A DNA stretch of 64,000 nt, taken from Deltaproteobacteria bacterium. GTDB lineage: Bacteria > Myxococcota_A > UBA796 > GCA-2862545. The first letter of the stretch is position 1; each line of letters begins with the position of its first letter. The notes below the pieces were generated by a model. It was not told the origin of the DNA and searched no databases. It was given only the letters and a program-made list of their open reading frames with translations. The translations under genes and the position numbers were made by a program. Positions 37,609 through 45,793 of the stretch are shown piece after piece. The stretch lies in the NCBI GenBank assembly GCA_006226595.1, contig SBGP01000101.1:1-64000 (forward strand), read 5' to 3'.

Positions 37609-38199
37609 TCAGCCGTCGCGCTGGCTCTCGCCGCGCAGCGCTCTCAGGTGCGTCGGCACGTCGGCCTCGCTGCCCGCCACGGCCTCCCGCGCGCGGGTGA
37701 TGCGGCTGCGCAGGACCTCTCCAGCGGCCAGTCCACAGGAGAGCACCTCCTCGATCACGCCCTCGCGCGTGTGCACGAGCAGGGCCTGACGCGACATGCT
37801 GCGCGCCTGCACCTCAATGGATTGGATGTCCGAGAGGAAGAGGCGTCGCGTGCTTCCGGGTGTCTCGATCTCGAGGCGGGTACCGGTGAGCTTTACGGTC
37901 ACTCGGGTGGGCCGCAGCCACCACAGGTCGAGCGGCAGCGCGAGCCCGACCCACACAGGCGCGCCGATCAGCATGTAGCGCCACACGAGCACGTTCTCGT
38001 TGACCAGCCACCACTCCAGCGATTCCCAGAGGGTGGCGAGCTGCAGGGCGACCGCCCACAGGGTCAGCGGTCCGACGATGAGCACCCACGACACGAACAG
38101 CTGCACCACGCGCGCCTCGGGGCCGAGCGCGGTGTTGCCGAAGCGCCAGGTGACGCCGGTCGAGTCCTGGGCGACCTCGAAGCGGGCGAGCTCGTCCAT
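37609..38199 (-). CDS. Membrane protein with PH-like cytoplasmic domain, unknown function
   Basis: 196 residues. Two hydrophobic segments (VVQLFVSWVLIVGPLTLWAVAL, VLVWRYMLIGAPVWVGLALPL) at about residues 30-100, then a beta-rich domain (VTVKLTGTRLEIETPG, RRLFLSDIQSIEV, ALLVHTREGVIEEVL) like the PH-domain-like sheets of bacterial membrane proteins. Start ATG 38199 follows the upstream coiled-coil gene by three bases, so they form an operon. Function unknown. Confidence 0.7.
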   Translation of the reverse strand: MDELARFEVAQDSTGVTWRFGNTALGPEARVVQLFVSWVLIVGPLTLWAVALQLATLWESLEWWLVNENVLVWRYMLIGAPVWVGLALPLDLWWLRPTRVTVKLTGTRLEIETPGSTRRLFLSDIQSIEVQARSMSRQALLVHTREGVIEEVLSCGLAAGEVLRSRITRAREAVAGSEADVPTHLRALRGESQRDG

Positions 38200-38202
38200 C
38201 GC

Positions 38203-39015
38203 CTACTCGAGGTCGGCGAAGTCCATAGCTTCGGGCAGCGTCGGGTCGCAGAGCAGGACGTACCAGTCGCGGGTGACCTTGTTGTCCTGGTCCAGGTACT
38301 CGGCGTACGCGGGCAGGGTCTCGTCACGCTCGGCCATGCGCACCGAAGGAACCGCCTGACCGCTGCGCACGCAGTGGTCGAACTTCTCCTTCATGTCGTC
38401 GGCCAGGAACTCGTCGATGGTCTCGCGGCAGCGGCCCAGCTTGCGGCGGTTGCCGCGATCGCAGATGTCGATCTTGGCGGTGCCGACGAAGGACTTCCAC
38501 TTGTGGAGCAGCGCGTCCTCGCGCGCGAGGCGGGTGCGCTTCTTCTGGACCACGAGCTCTTCCTTGGTCTCGGAGAGCTCGATCTCGAGCACCGCCTTCT
38601 CTTCGACGGCCTTGGCCAGCGCGATGCGCAGGGCATCGAGCTCGGCGCGAGCGTCTTCGAGCTCGGAGGCCATCGCGGCGCCGCGGGAAGCGCGACGCTT
38701 CATCTCGGCCTCCATCTCGGCGACCTGGGCTTCCTTGTCGGCGACGCGCTTCTCGAGCGTCGACACCTTGGCTTCGGCCTCGTCGAGGTTCTCGGCGGCC
38801 TCGGCGATCAGGGGGCCACACGCCTCGGCGAGCTCTTCGGCGGTGAGGTCACGAGGCACGACGACCTCGACCTCTTCGGGGGCCATGAGCGCCCACACGG
38901 CGACGGCTCCGGCGATGAGTCCGACCAGGAACACGACGAGGGCCGTGGCCACGGGCACCGCGATATTGCCCGAGGTGGAGACCTCTTCGGTCTGATCGTC
39001 AAACTCTTCCGACAC
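38203..39015 (-). CDS. Single-pass membrane coiled-coil protein of unknown function
   Basis: 270 residues. An acidic cytoplasmic N-terminus (MSEEFDDQTEE), one transmembrane helix (VPVATALVVFLVGLIAGAVAVWAL, about 20-43), then a long Glu/Ala/Lys coiled coil (about 60-160) and a Cys-containing C-terminal domain (IDICDRGNRRKLGRC, FDHCVRSG, YVLLCDP) with four cysteines that could pair outside the cytoplasm. GGGAGG precedes the start. First gene of an operon with 37609. No family recognised. Confidence 0.7.
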   Translation of the reverse strand: MSEEFDDQTEEVSTSGNIAVPVATALVVFLVGLIAGAVAVWALMAPEEVEVVVPRDLTAEELAEACGPLIAEAAENLDEAEAKVSTLEKRVADKEAQVAEMEAEMKRRASRGAAMASELEDARAELDALRIALAKAVEEKAVLEIELSETKEELVVQKKRTRLAREDALLHKWKSFVGTAKIDICDRGNRRKLGRCRETIDEFLADDMKEKFDHCVRSGQAVPSVRMAERDETLPAYAEYLDQDNKVTRDWYVLLCDPTLPEAMDFADLE

Positions 39016-39100
39016 CTGACCTCCCGGCTGTCAGCGCACGCGCGGCGCGGAGAATGGCCCATGCATAGCACTGTGCAGGGCCGGATCCGTCTGGCCGATG

Positions 39101-40576
39101 TCAGAAGCCGCCGAGAACTGCTTCTTCCGGCGTAATCCACTCCACGGCGATGCCCTTCTCGGCCAGCGGGCCCTCGAGCTGCGCCCGATCGCCGACGACC
39201 ACCCACAGGCGGGCAGCGTCGGTACCGAGCCACTCGGCGGCGACACGCTGGGTCTCGGCGATGGGGATCTCCGAGAGCGACGCGAGACGCTCGCGCGCCT
39301 CGGCGGCGGTCTCCTCGTCGTCGAGAAGGCCGGAGTACAGGTTGCTACCGGTGCTCGCGGTCAGGCGGGTGCGGTTCCAGCCCTGGACGCGCTCGCGCAC
39401 GGCAGCGCCGATCTCGCCCTCGGTGACGCCGCTCTCGGCGAGCTTCGCGAGCTCGTTCTCGATCTCGGTCATCGCCGCGGCGACGTTCTCGACCTTCACG
39501 TCGACACCGATGTCCCAGATGCCGGCGGAGCGGCCGGAGGACAGGCGGCTGCCCGACCCGTAGGTGAAGCCCTTGTCCTCGCGGAGGTTGGAGTTCAGGC
39601 GGGACAGGAAGTGGCCACCGAGCGCGAAGTCGACGAGCTTGGCGGTGTCGCGGTCGGCATGATCGAAGCGCGGACCGGCCATACGCAGGCGCAGAGCGGC
39701 CTGCTCGCCAGGCATGTCCACGGCGACGATGCGGCTCTCGGTGAGGCCGTCGTAGGACGGGGCGTACTTGCGCTCGCCCGGCGCGCCGAGGTCACCGAGC
39801 ATGGCGGTGAGCGGCGCCTCGACGTCGGCCCAGGTCACGTCGCCGACGACGAGCACGTCGATCGGTCCCGCGTGCCACACCTTGTCGTTGCGCTCCGAGA
39901 GCTCGCTCGGCTTGATCAGCTTGAGCTCGGCGAGGTCGCGGCGGGCACCGTAGGGGTGGTCCTCCGGGAACCACGCGTAGGAGCGGGCCTGCGACGCGAG
40001 GGTGCCGAGGTCCGAGGCGGCGATGTACTGCCAGTAGAACGCGGACTCGCGGCGGTAGCGCTTGGTCTCCTTGCCCGGGTAGGCCGGGTTGCGGAGCGTG
40101 TCGGCGAGCAGGTCGAGCCCGACCTCGAGGTCGACCCGCGGGACCTCCATGTACAGCGACTGGTCGTGCACGCCGGTGGACGTGGAGAACACCGACAGGT
40201 CGTGCATCGCGGAGAGCAGCTCGATGGCCTCGGGATCGCGGCTGTCGGTGGCGACGTCCATGAGCTCGCCGGCAGCCCGGCCCGGCCAGGTTGGCCAGCC
40301 ATCGACGTCGAGGGTGCCTCGCCAGGTCATGACGGCGATCTCGACCTTGCGCACGCCCTCGAGCGGCACGAGGTGCACGGTGACGGCGTCACCGATCGCG
40401 TGGACCTCGGGCTCGGCGAGCTCGAGGGGCTCGGCGAGCTCCACGGCCGGACGCTGGCTGCGGTCCGGACCGGTGGGAGCCTCGGCCTCGGTGGTCTCCT
40501 CGGCGGGCGTGGCCTCGGCGGTGGCCTCGGCGGGCTCCTGGGCGAGGGCGAACGACAGGGAAAGCAGCGTGATCAT
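39101..40576 (-). CDS. M16 metallopeptidase-family protein lacking the zinc site (partner subunit)
   Basis: 491 residues. Signal peptide MITLLSLSFALA, a Glu/Ala/Thr-rich stretch, then two M16 (insulinase/mitochondrial processing) domains. There is no HxxEH, but the LSRLNSNLREDKGFTYGSG segment carries the N-x-x-L-R-E-x-x-G-x-x-Y substrate-binding motif. Such proteins pair with an active M16 to form a heterodimer. It starts inside the stop of the active M16 gene (ATGA, 40573-40576), supporting a two-subunit enzyme in the periplasm. Confidence 0.88.
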   Translation of the reverse strand: MITLLSLSFALAQEPAEATAEATPAEETTEAEAPTGPDRSQRPAVELAEPLELAEPEVHAIGDAVTVHLVPLEGVRKVEIAVMTWRGTLDVDGWPTWPGRAAGELMDVATDSRDPEAIELLSAMHDLSVFSTSTGVHDQSLYMEVPRVDLEVGLDLLADTLRNPAYPGKETKRYRRESAFYWQYIAASDLGTLASQARSYAWFPEDHPYGARRDLAELKLIKPSELSERNDKVWHAGPIDVLVVGDVTWADVEAPLTAMLGDLGAPGERKYAPSYDGLTESRIVAVDMPGEQAALRLRMAGPRFDHADRDTAKLVDFALGGHFLSRLNSNLREDKGFTYGSGSRLSSGRSAGIWDIGVDVKVENVAAAMTEIENELAKLAESGVTEGEIGAAVRERVQGWNRTRLTASTGSNLYSGLLDDEETAAEARERLASLSEIPIAETQRVAAEWLGTDAARLWVVVGDRAQLEGPLAEKGIAVEWITPEEAVLGGF

Positions 40577-41934
40577 GGCAGCTCCACGGGCACGGCGCCC
40601 TCGAGAGCACCGCCGTCCCCGGGGGGCACGACGGACAGGGTGATGCGCGTGTCGTCCACGAGGTAGGTCTCGGCCACGCGCACGAGGTCCGCGGAGGTCA
40701 CCGCGTCGATCTGCGTCCACAGCTCCGGCACGCACTGGGGCTTGCCGGTGTGACGCATGCACTCGGCGATCTGCTCGGCGCGGTCCTCGGGCGACTCCAT
40801 CATCGACTCGAGGTAGGCGCGGATGCTGCGCTTCGCGCGGTCGATCTCGGCTTCGGTCGGCGGGTTGCTCGACAGCTGCGCCACGGTCTTGTCGATGACC
40901 TTCTCGATCTTGGCCAGCTTCGGCTTCGCGGTCGACGCGGCGATCATGAAACGGCCATCGACGTCGTAGAACCACGCGAACGCGGTGGCGTCGGTCGTCA
41001 GCGGCTTGTCGTAGTACAGCGCGTCCTCGACGCGGGTGCCGCGACCGCCGGACATCACCCAGGACAGGACCTCGAGGGCGGGCATGTCAGCGTGGTTGAG
41101 GTTCGGCACGGGCCACGCGACGTACAGCGAGCGATCCTGCACGTCGTCCTCGATCACGCCGTTGGCGACGACCATCGGGTAGGACTCGGCCTCGCCCTTG
41201 CCGGGGGTGCCGTTGTCGAGCCAGGCGCGCTCGGCCTCGCCCCGGGCCGGGACGTCGCTGAACCAGTGCTCCACCTTGGCGAGCGCCTCGGCCTCGTCGA
41301 AGTTGCCGACGAGCACGAGGGTCGCGTTCTCGGGGCGGTACCAGCGAGACCAGAACGACTTCACCGCGTCGATCTTGAAGCCCTCGACGTCGGCGACCGT
41401 GCCGATGACCGGGTGGTGGTAGGGGTGCTCCGGGCTGTAGCCGAGGCGGCTGAGCGCATCGAAGTCGCGGCCGTTCGGGCGGGCGTAGCCCTCGGCGCGC
41501 TCCTGGAGGACGACCTTGATCTGGTTGTCGAGGTTGTCCTGATCGAGGCCCGCATCGAGGAAGCCCATGCGATCCGACTCGAGGAACAGGGCCAGGTCGA
41601 GCGCACCCGACGGGAAGGCCATGTGGTACGCGGTCTGGTCCTCGCTGGTGAAGGCGTTGTTCCAGCCGCCGGCCTCGGTGAGCCAGGTGTCGAAGGCGTT
41701 GGTCGGCACATTCGCCGAGCCCTCGAACATCAGGTGCTCGAAGAGGTGCGCGCAGCCGAGCTCGCCTGGGAGCTCGTCACGGGCGCCGACCCCGTAGTGC
41801 AGGTGCAGCGCGACGGTGTCGCTGCGACGGTCTTCCTCGATGACGACGGTCAGGCCGTTGTCGAGGGTGTGGACACTAGCCGTGGTCGCCAGCGGGTCGG
41901 CGGCAAGCGCGGCGAGGGACAACAGCGTGAGCAT
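40573..41934 (-). CDS. M16 family zinc metallopeptidase (catalytic subunit)
   Basis: 453 residues. Short signal peptide MLTLLSLAALAA, then the zinc motif HLFEH (about residues 67-71) and the downstream Glu within EDQTAYHM. A second M16 domain spans about 220-440. The zinc-site mate of the 39101 protein. M16 enzymes degrade peptides in a closed chamber formed by two halves. GGAGAGG precedes the ATG. Substrate unknown; a peptide-scavenging or protein-processing role is inferred. Confidence 0.92.
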   Translation of the reverse strand: MLTLLSLAALAADPLATTASVHTLDNGLTVVIEEDRRSDTVALHLHYGVGARDELPGELGCAHLFEHLMFEGSANVPTNAFDTWLTEAGGWNNAFTSEDQTAYHMAFPSGALDLALFLESDRMGFLDAGLDQDNLDNQIKVVLQERAEGYARPNGRDFDALSRLGYSPEHPYHHPVIGTVADVEGFKIDAVKSFWSRWYRPENATLVLVGNFDEAEALAKVEHWFSDVPARGEAERAWLDNGTPGKGEAESYPMVVANGVIEDDVQDRSLYVAWPVPNLNHADMPALEVLSWVMSGGRGTRVEDALYYDKPLTTDATAFAWFYDVDGRFMIAASTAKPKLAKIEKVIDKTVAQLSSNPPTEAEIDRAKRSIRAYLESMMESPEDRAEQIAECMRHTGKPQCVPELWTQIDAVTSADLVRVAETYLVDDTRITLSVVPPGDGGALEGAVPVELP

Positions 41935-42018
41935 GGCCTCTCCGGTCGACCCGGAAGCGGTGTGCCGCCGGGCCGAGCGGACCTAACCCGTGCTCGTCGG
42001 GCTGAGTGTCTCCACGTG

Positions 42019-42666
42019 TCAGGGAAGGGTCTTGCCCTTGCTGTCGGAGGGCTCGAACTCGCCATTGGCGTACTTCGCCTGGTTCTCGGCGAGCTTGTCG
42101 AACATCTGCTCCATCACCGTGTTCATGTACGGGGTCTCGCGCACACGGGCCTCGAGCTCTGCCTGCTGGGCCGCGAGCTCGTCGAAGTTGATCGACTCGC
42201 CGTCGAGGCGCAGGCTCCGGACCTCGCCAATCATGCCGTCGACCTCGCCGATCAGCTCCTCGGGCGCGTTCAGCGTGTTGAGCTGGCGCTTGACCTCGGT
42301 CCACGGCGCCAGGGAGTGAGCGGCCCACGTGGACTCGGCGTTGTTGCGCTTGCCGAGCAGTGCGGACTTCTTCGGCTTCTGGCCGAGGGTCTGCAGCGGC
42401 ACGAAGGTGTTCAGGGACGGGTCGGAGGCGCCGCCGATCGTGTCGCCTTCACCGGCGACCGCCACGTTCCCGTCGGCCACGGGGGCGCTCGGACCAGCGC
42501 CGATGCGCACGACTTCTTCGGAGCCGCCGGTGGCGACCATGGGCTTGTCGGTGAGGATCTCACGCTCGACCACGTCGCCGCCGGTGTCGGGACGACCGAT
42601 CACGAGGACCGCGAGCACGATTGCGAACAGGGAGGCGCCACCGATCAGGGGAATGCGCTTGTCCAT
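42019..42666 (-). CDS. Membrane-anchored protein of unknown function
   Basis: 215 residues. An N-terminal anchor (IPLIGGASLFAIVLAVLVIG, about 5-24), a Gly/Val-rich exported stretch, and a helical C-terminal half (ELIGEVDGMIGEVRSLRLDG, ELAAQQAELEARVRETPYMNTVMEQMFDKLAENQAKY). Coupled to the upstream GSDH-type gene by TGATG at 42664-42668. It may hold or present the dehydrogenase at the membrane; that is inference. No family recognised. Confidence 0.68.
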   Translation of the reverse strand: MDKRIPLIGGASLFAIVLAVLVIGRPDTGGDVVEREILTDKPMVATGGSEEVVRIGAGPSAPVADGNVAVAGEGDTIGGASDPSLNTFVPLQTLGQKPKKSALLGKRNNAESTWAAHSLAPWTEVKRQLNTLNAPEELIGEVDGMIGEVRSLRLDGESINFDELAAQQAELEARVRETPYMNTVMEQMFDKLAENQAKYANGEFEPSDSKGKTLP

Positions 42667-43901
42667 CAGTTCACCGCCTTTACAGAGAGGATTCGTCCCC
42701 CGAAGTCGCCGATCAGGGCGTTGCCGTCGGGGTCGGTGGCGAAGGCCACCGGGAGGATGGGCCAGCGGCCCAGGGCCAGCGCGGGGCCGGCGTCGGCGCC
42801 AGGCGCCTCGGGAAGGGTGATTGCCCACAAGCGGGCACTACCGAAATCGCCGAACAGATAGCGTCCTTTCAGCTCGGGGACCGCTGTCCCAGTCACGACG
42901 ACACCTCCGGTAACAGAGACGCCCTCGTCGCGTCCGTATTCATAGACGGGGTCGACGAGGCCCGCGGTGGGGCAGTCCTCGCTGTCCGGCGGGAAGCAGT
43001 GACGGCCTTCGCGCGCGTTCCACCCGAGGTTCGCGCCCGCAGGGACCAGGTCGATCTCTTCCCACGTGTTCTGACCGACGTCGGCGACGACGAGGCGCCC
43101 GTCCGGCGCGAAGGTGTAGCGCCACGGGTTGCGCAGTCCGATGGCGAAGGCCTCGTCGGCGATCGCGGGCTGATCGAGGAACGGGTTGTCGGCGGGGATG
43201 CCGTAGCCCTTGCCCTCGGGCACGTCGTCGACGTCGAGGCGCAGCATCGAGCCCAGCAGGCTCGCGCCGTTCTGGCCATGGCCCATCGGATCGTCCTTGA
43301 GGCCGCCGTCGCCGAAGCCCACGTACAGCATGCCGTCGGGACCGAAGGCGAGCTGCCCGGCGTTGTGGTTCTGGTAGGGCTGCTCGACCTCGAGGACCGT
43401 GCGCACCTCGCGCGCCGTGTCCCCCTCGCGCACCCACTCGGCGACGCGAGTCACCTCGGGAGACACACCCGACGGGGTGTAGTTCACGAAGAAGCGGCCG
43501 TTCTCGGCGTGGTTCGGATGGAAGGCCAGCCCGAGCAGGCCCTGCTCGCTGACCGTGACGACCTCGACCTCGAACAGCGGCTTGCGGTCTCCGGACTCGA
43601 GATCGACTAGCCAGGCGGCGCCGCGCTTCTCGAGCACCGCGTAGCGGTTCGGCTCGCCGGGGACGGGCTGGATGTCGGTGAGCTGCCGAAAGCCCTCGGC
43701 GACGGGAACCAGCGCCACCTCGAGGCGCTCTCGGCCCTCGTCCTTGCCGGAAAAGGATGCATTCAGCGCGCCGGTGCGCACTTCGGGTTCCTTGTCGAGA
43801 ACCTGCACGGCCAGTCTCTGGACGCCCCTGCAGTTCGGCAGCACGGCGACGACGCCGATGGCGAGCACGAGCACGACGCTCAGTCGGCTGATGCGGCTCA
43901 C
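42666..43901 (-). CDS. GSDH/PQQ-dependent sugar dehydrogenase-family protein
   Basis: 411 residues. N-terminal anchor/signal (LSVVLVLAIGVVAVLPNC; the Cys could be a lipobox end). The beta-propeller shows the family strands EQGLLGLAFHPNHAENGRFFVNYT, NHNAGQLAFGPDGMLYVGFGDGG, LRNPWRYTFAPDGRLVVADVGQNTWEEIDL and GRYLFGDFGSARLWAI (all in pieces). Such enzymes oxidise sugars at the periplasm with PQQ and calcium. PQQ genes are not in the window, so cofactor use is unproven. The start is a GTG with no clear ribosome-binding site. Confidence 0.85.
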   Translation of the reverse strand: MSRISRLSVVLVLAIGVVAVLPNCRGVQRLAVQVLDKEPEVRTGALNASFSGKDEGRERLEVALVPVAEGFRQLTDIQPVPGEPNRYAVLEKRGAAWLVDLESGDRKPLFEVEVVTVSEQGLLGLAFHPNHAENGRFFVNYTPSGVSPEVTRVAEWVREGDTAREVRTVLEVEQPYQNHNAGQLAFGPDGMLYVGFGDGGLKDDPMGHGQNGASLLGSMLRLDVDDVPEGKGYGIPADNPFLDQPAIADEAFAIGLRNPWRYTFAPDGRLVVADVGQNTWEEIDLVPAGANLGWNAREGRHCFPPDSEDCPTAGLVDPVYEYGRDEGVSVTGGVVVTGTAVPELKGRYLFGDFGSARLWAITLPEAPGADAGPALALGRWPILPVAFATDPDGNALIGDFGGRILSVKAVN

Positions 43902-44241
43902 GCCGGCACCACGAGATCAGCGAGGGGGTTGCAGCGCACGACGTCCTCCGAGATGACAGGTGCAGTCATCCTATTCGGTCCGACAGTTCGTGCGTGTTCG
44001 AGGTTCATGGAGTCCCTGGAGTGATGCGCTGGGCTGATCGACGTCGATGCGCGCCAGTTCTTCGAGCGTTCGCGTGACCTCCGCGTGTCCCGCTTTGGCC
44101 GCCGTGCGTGCGGGATGACGGGGAAGAGACGATTGCGCGGTGCTTCACGAAGTTGCGCCCTTGTGCGAAGATTGCCCAGCCCTGGTCCGGAAACGGTCCT
44201 GTTCCCAGCCCGCTGTGTCGGGCACTTCCGGGTGTCGACCC
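43902..44241. other. Gap without a gene before the PP2C gene
   Basis: About 340 bases between the divergent GSDH and PP2C genes. A short frame running into the PP2C gene from 44140 encodes Cys-rich sequence that does not look like an N-terminus. I see no clear promoter, RNA structure or repeat. Confidence 0.45.
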
Positions 44242-45741
44242 TTGAAGCTCGCTCTCATCGCCCTCATCGTCATCCTGGCCATCGCCGTCGTCGCGTGGCT
44301 CGTGCTCTCCGGCCAGGAGCCTCCGGCGCCCCAAGCGACCAAGCCCAAGCCGGCCCCACGGCCCGCGCCACAGCCGCCGCACGAGGGCGACGAAGAGGTC
44401 ACCATCCTCTCGTTCAAGCCGATCATGCTCGACGATCTGGCGACGGACGAGTGGACGGACTCCGGCGTCGAGCTCGACGCGGACCTCGGCTCGGTACGTC
44501 CGGTGCTCCACGACCCCGGCGCCGCGGACGACGAGCCCAGTGCGGTCACGCCGCTGCTGCTCGTGAGCGCGGTGGGCAATACGCACCGCGGACGACGCCG
44601 CAAGAACAACGAGGACAGCTTCCTCGTGCTCGAGTCGCAGCACCTGTTCGTCGTCGCCGACGGCATGGGCGGGTACGCGGGCGGCGAGGTCGCGAGTCGA
44701 CTCGCGGTCGAGACCATCGAGCGCGCGTTCGTCGAGAACCGCTTCGTGGGCGGCGCTCAGGACACGGCCAAGGATGGCGCCCAGCTCGCGGCGGCCGTCC
44801 AGATGGCCAACCGCTCGATCTGGGATGAGGCCGTGGCCAACCCGGCGCTTGCCGGCATGGGTACCACTGTGTGTGCGGCTCGCTTCGCGCCGCGCAAGGA
44901 GCGCGTGTACATCGCGCACGTCGGTGACAGCCGCTGCTACCGCTTCCGCGACAACAAGCTCGAGCAGATCACCCGCGACCACACGCTGCGTGAAGAGGGC
45001 GTCACCGGCCCGATGGGCCACCAGCTCACCCGCGCCGTCGGCATCGGTCCGTCGGTCGAGGTCGACCTGGTCCTCGTCGAGCCCATGCTCGGCGATCACT
45101 ACCTGCTGTGCTCCGACGGCCTCACCAAGATGGTGCCGGAAGAGGAGATCGGCGAGATCATGCGCTCGTGCTCGCGCGCCAGCGTGGCGGTCGAGGCGCT
45201 CGTCAACCGGGCCAACCAGCTCGGCGGCAAGGACAACATCACGGTCATCGTGGTGACGGTGAAGTCGCCCAGCGACTTCGAGGACGAGTCCAACGCCGCG
45301 GATACGACGATTCCCGCCGACGTGACCCCGTCCCCGGACGAGCTGCCGACGGTCGAGGATGCGCCGAACCCGGTGGTGTCCGAGGTCTTCGAGGAGCCGA
45401 CCGAGGATCCGGCGCCCGCCGACGAGCCGACGGAAGAGCCCGCGGCCGAGGAAGCGCCCGCCGACGAGCCGACGGAAGAGCCCGCCGCGGAGGAGCCTGC
45501 GGCCGAGGAGGCACCCGCCGAGGAGCCCGCGGCCGAGGAGGCACCCGCCGAGGAGCCTGCGGCCGAGGAGCCCGCGGCCGAGCCGAAGTCGTTCCCGGTG
45601 CTCGACGGCAGCGTGGCCGACCTCAAGGCAGCGCTCGAGACGGGTACGCTCGACGGCGACCTCGATGGTCTGCTCGAGGCCGAGAAGGCCGGCAAGAACC
45701 GAAAGACCGCCATCGCGGCCATCGAGGACCGCAAGGGCTAG
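44242..45741 (+). CDS. Membrane-anchored PP2C Ser/Thr phosphatase with acidic repeat tail
   Basis: 499 residues. TTG 44242 is preferred because it opens straight into a membrane anchor, LKLALIALIVILAIAVVAWLVLS. A Pro-rich linker and the PP2C domain (about 110-350) follow: RGRRRKNNEDSF, VVADGMGGYAGGEVAS, HVGDSRCYRF, CSDGLTKMV, GGKDNITVI. These give the metal-binding Asp/Gly residues. Then comes a long Glu/Ala/Pro repeat (EEPAAEEAPADEP-type), and a short C-terminal domain (VADLKAALETGTLDGDLDGLLEAEKAGKNRKTAIAAIE in pieces). It removes phosphate from Ser/Thr targets of the kinases. The membrane anchor and the C-terminal domain are unusual for bacterial Stp enzymes. Confidence 0.88.
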   Translation: MKLALIALIVILAIAVVAWLVLSGQEPPAPQATKPKPAPRPAPQPPHEGDEEVTILSFKPIMLDDLATDEWTDSGVELDADLGSVRPVLHDPGAADDEPSAVTPLLLVSAVGNTHRGRRRKNNEDSFLVLESQHLFVVADGMGGYAGGEVASRLAVETIERAFVENRFVGGAQDTAKDGAQLAAAVQMANRSIWDEAVANPALAGMGTTVCAARFAPRKERVYIAHVGDSRCYRFRDNKLEQITRDHTLREEGVTGPMGHQLTRAVGIGPSVEVDLVLVEPMLGDHYLLCSDGLTKMVPEEEIGEIMRSCSRASVAVEALVNRANQLGGKDNITVIVVTVKSPSDFEDESNAADTTIPADVTPSPDELPTVEDAPNPVVSEVFEEPTEDPAPADEPTEEPAAEEAPADEPTEEPAAEEPAAEEAPAEEPAAEEAPAEEPAAEEPAAEPKSFPVLDGSVADLKAALETGTLDGDLDGLLEAEKAGKNRKTAIAAIEDRKG

Positions 45742-45762
45742 CCCCCGCGGACCTGCGACGAC

Positions 45763-45789
45763 ACGGGGCCTCCACTGCGGAGGCCCTGT
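45763..45789. terminator. Strong hairpin between convergent PP2C and RCC1-repeat genes
   Basis: GGGCCTCC (45766-45773) pairs perfectly with GGAGGCCC (45779-45786) over a 5-base loop; the stem extends to 45763-45789 with a G-T pair. It fills the 52-base convergent gap. No T run follows on either strand, so efficiency is uncertain. Confidence 0.6.
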
Positions 45790-45793
45790 CTGC

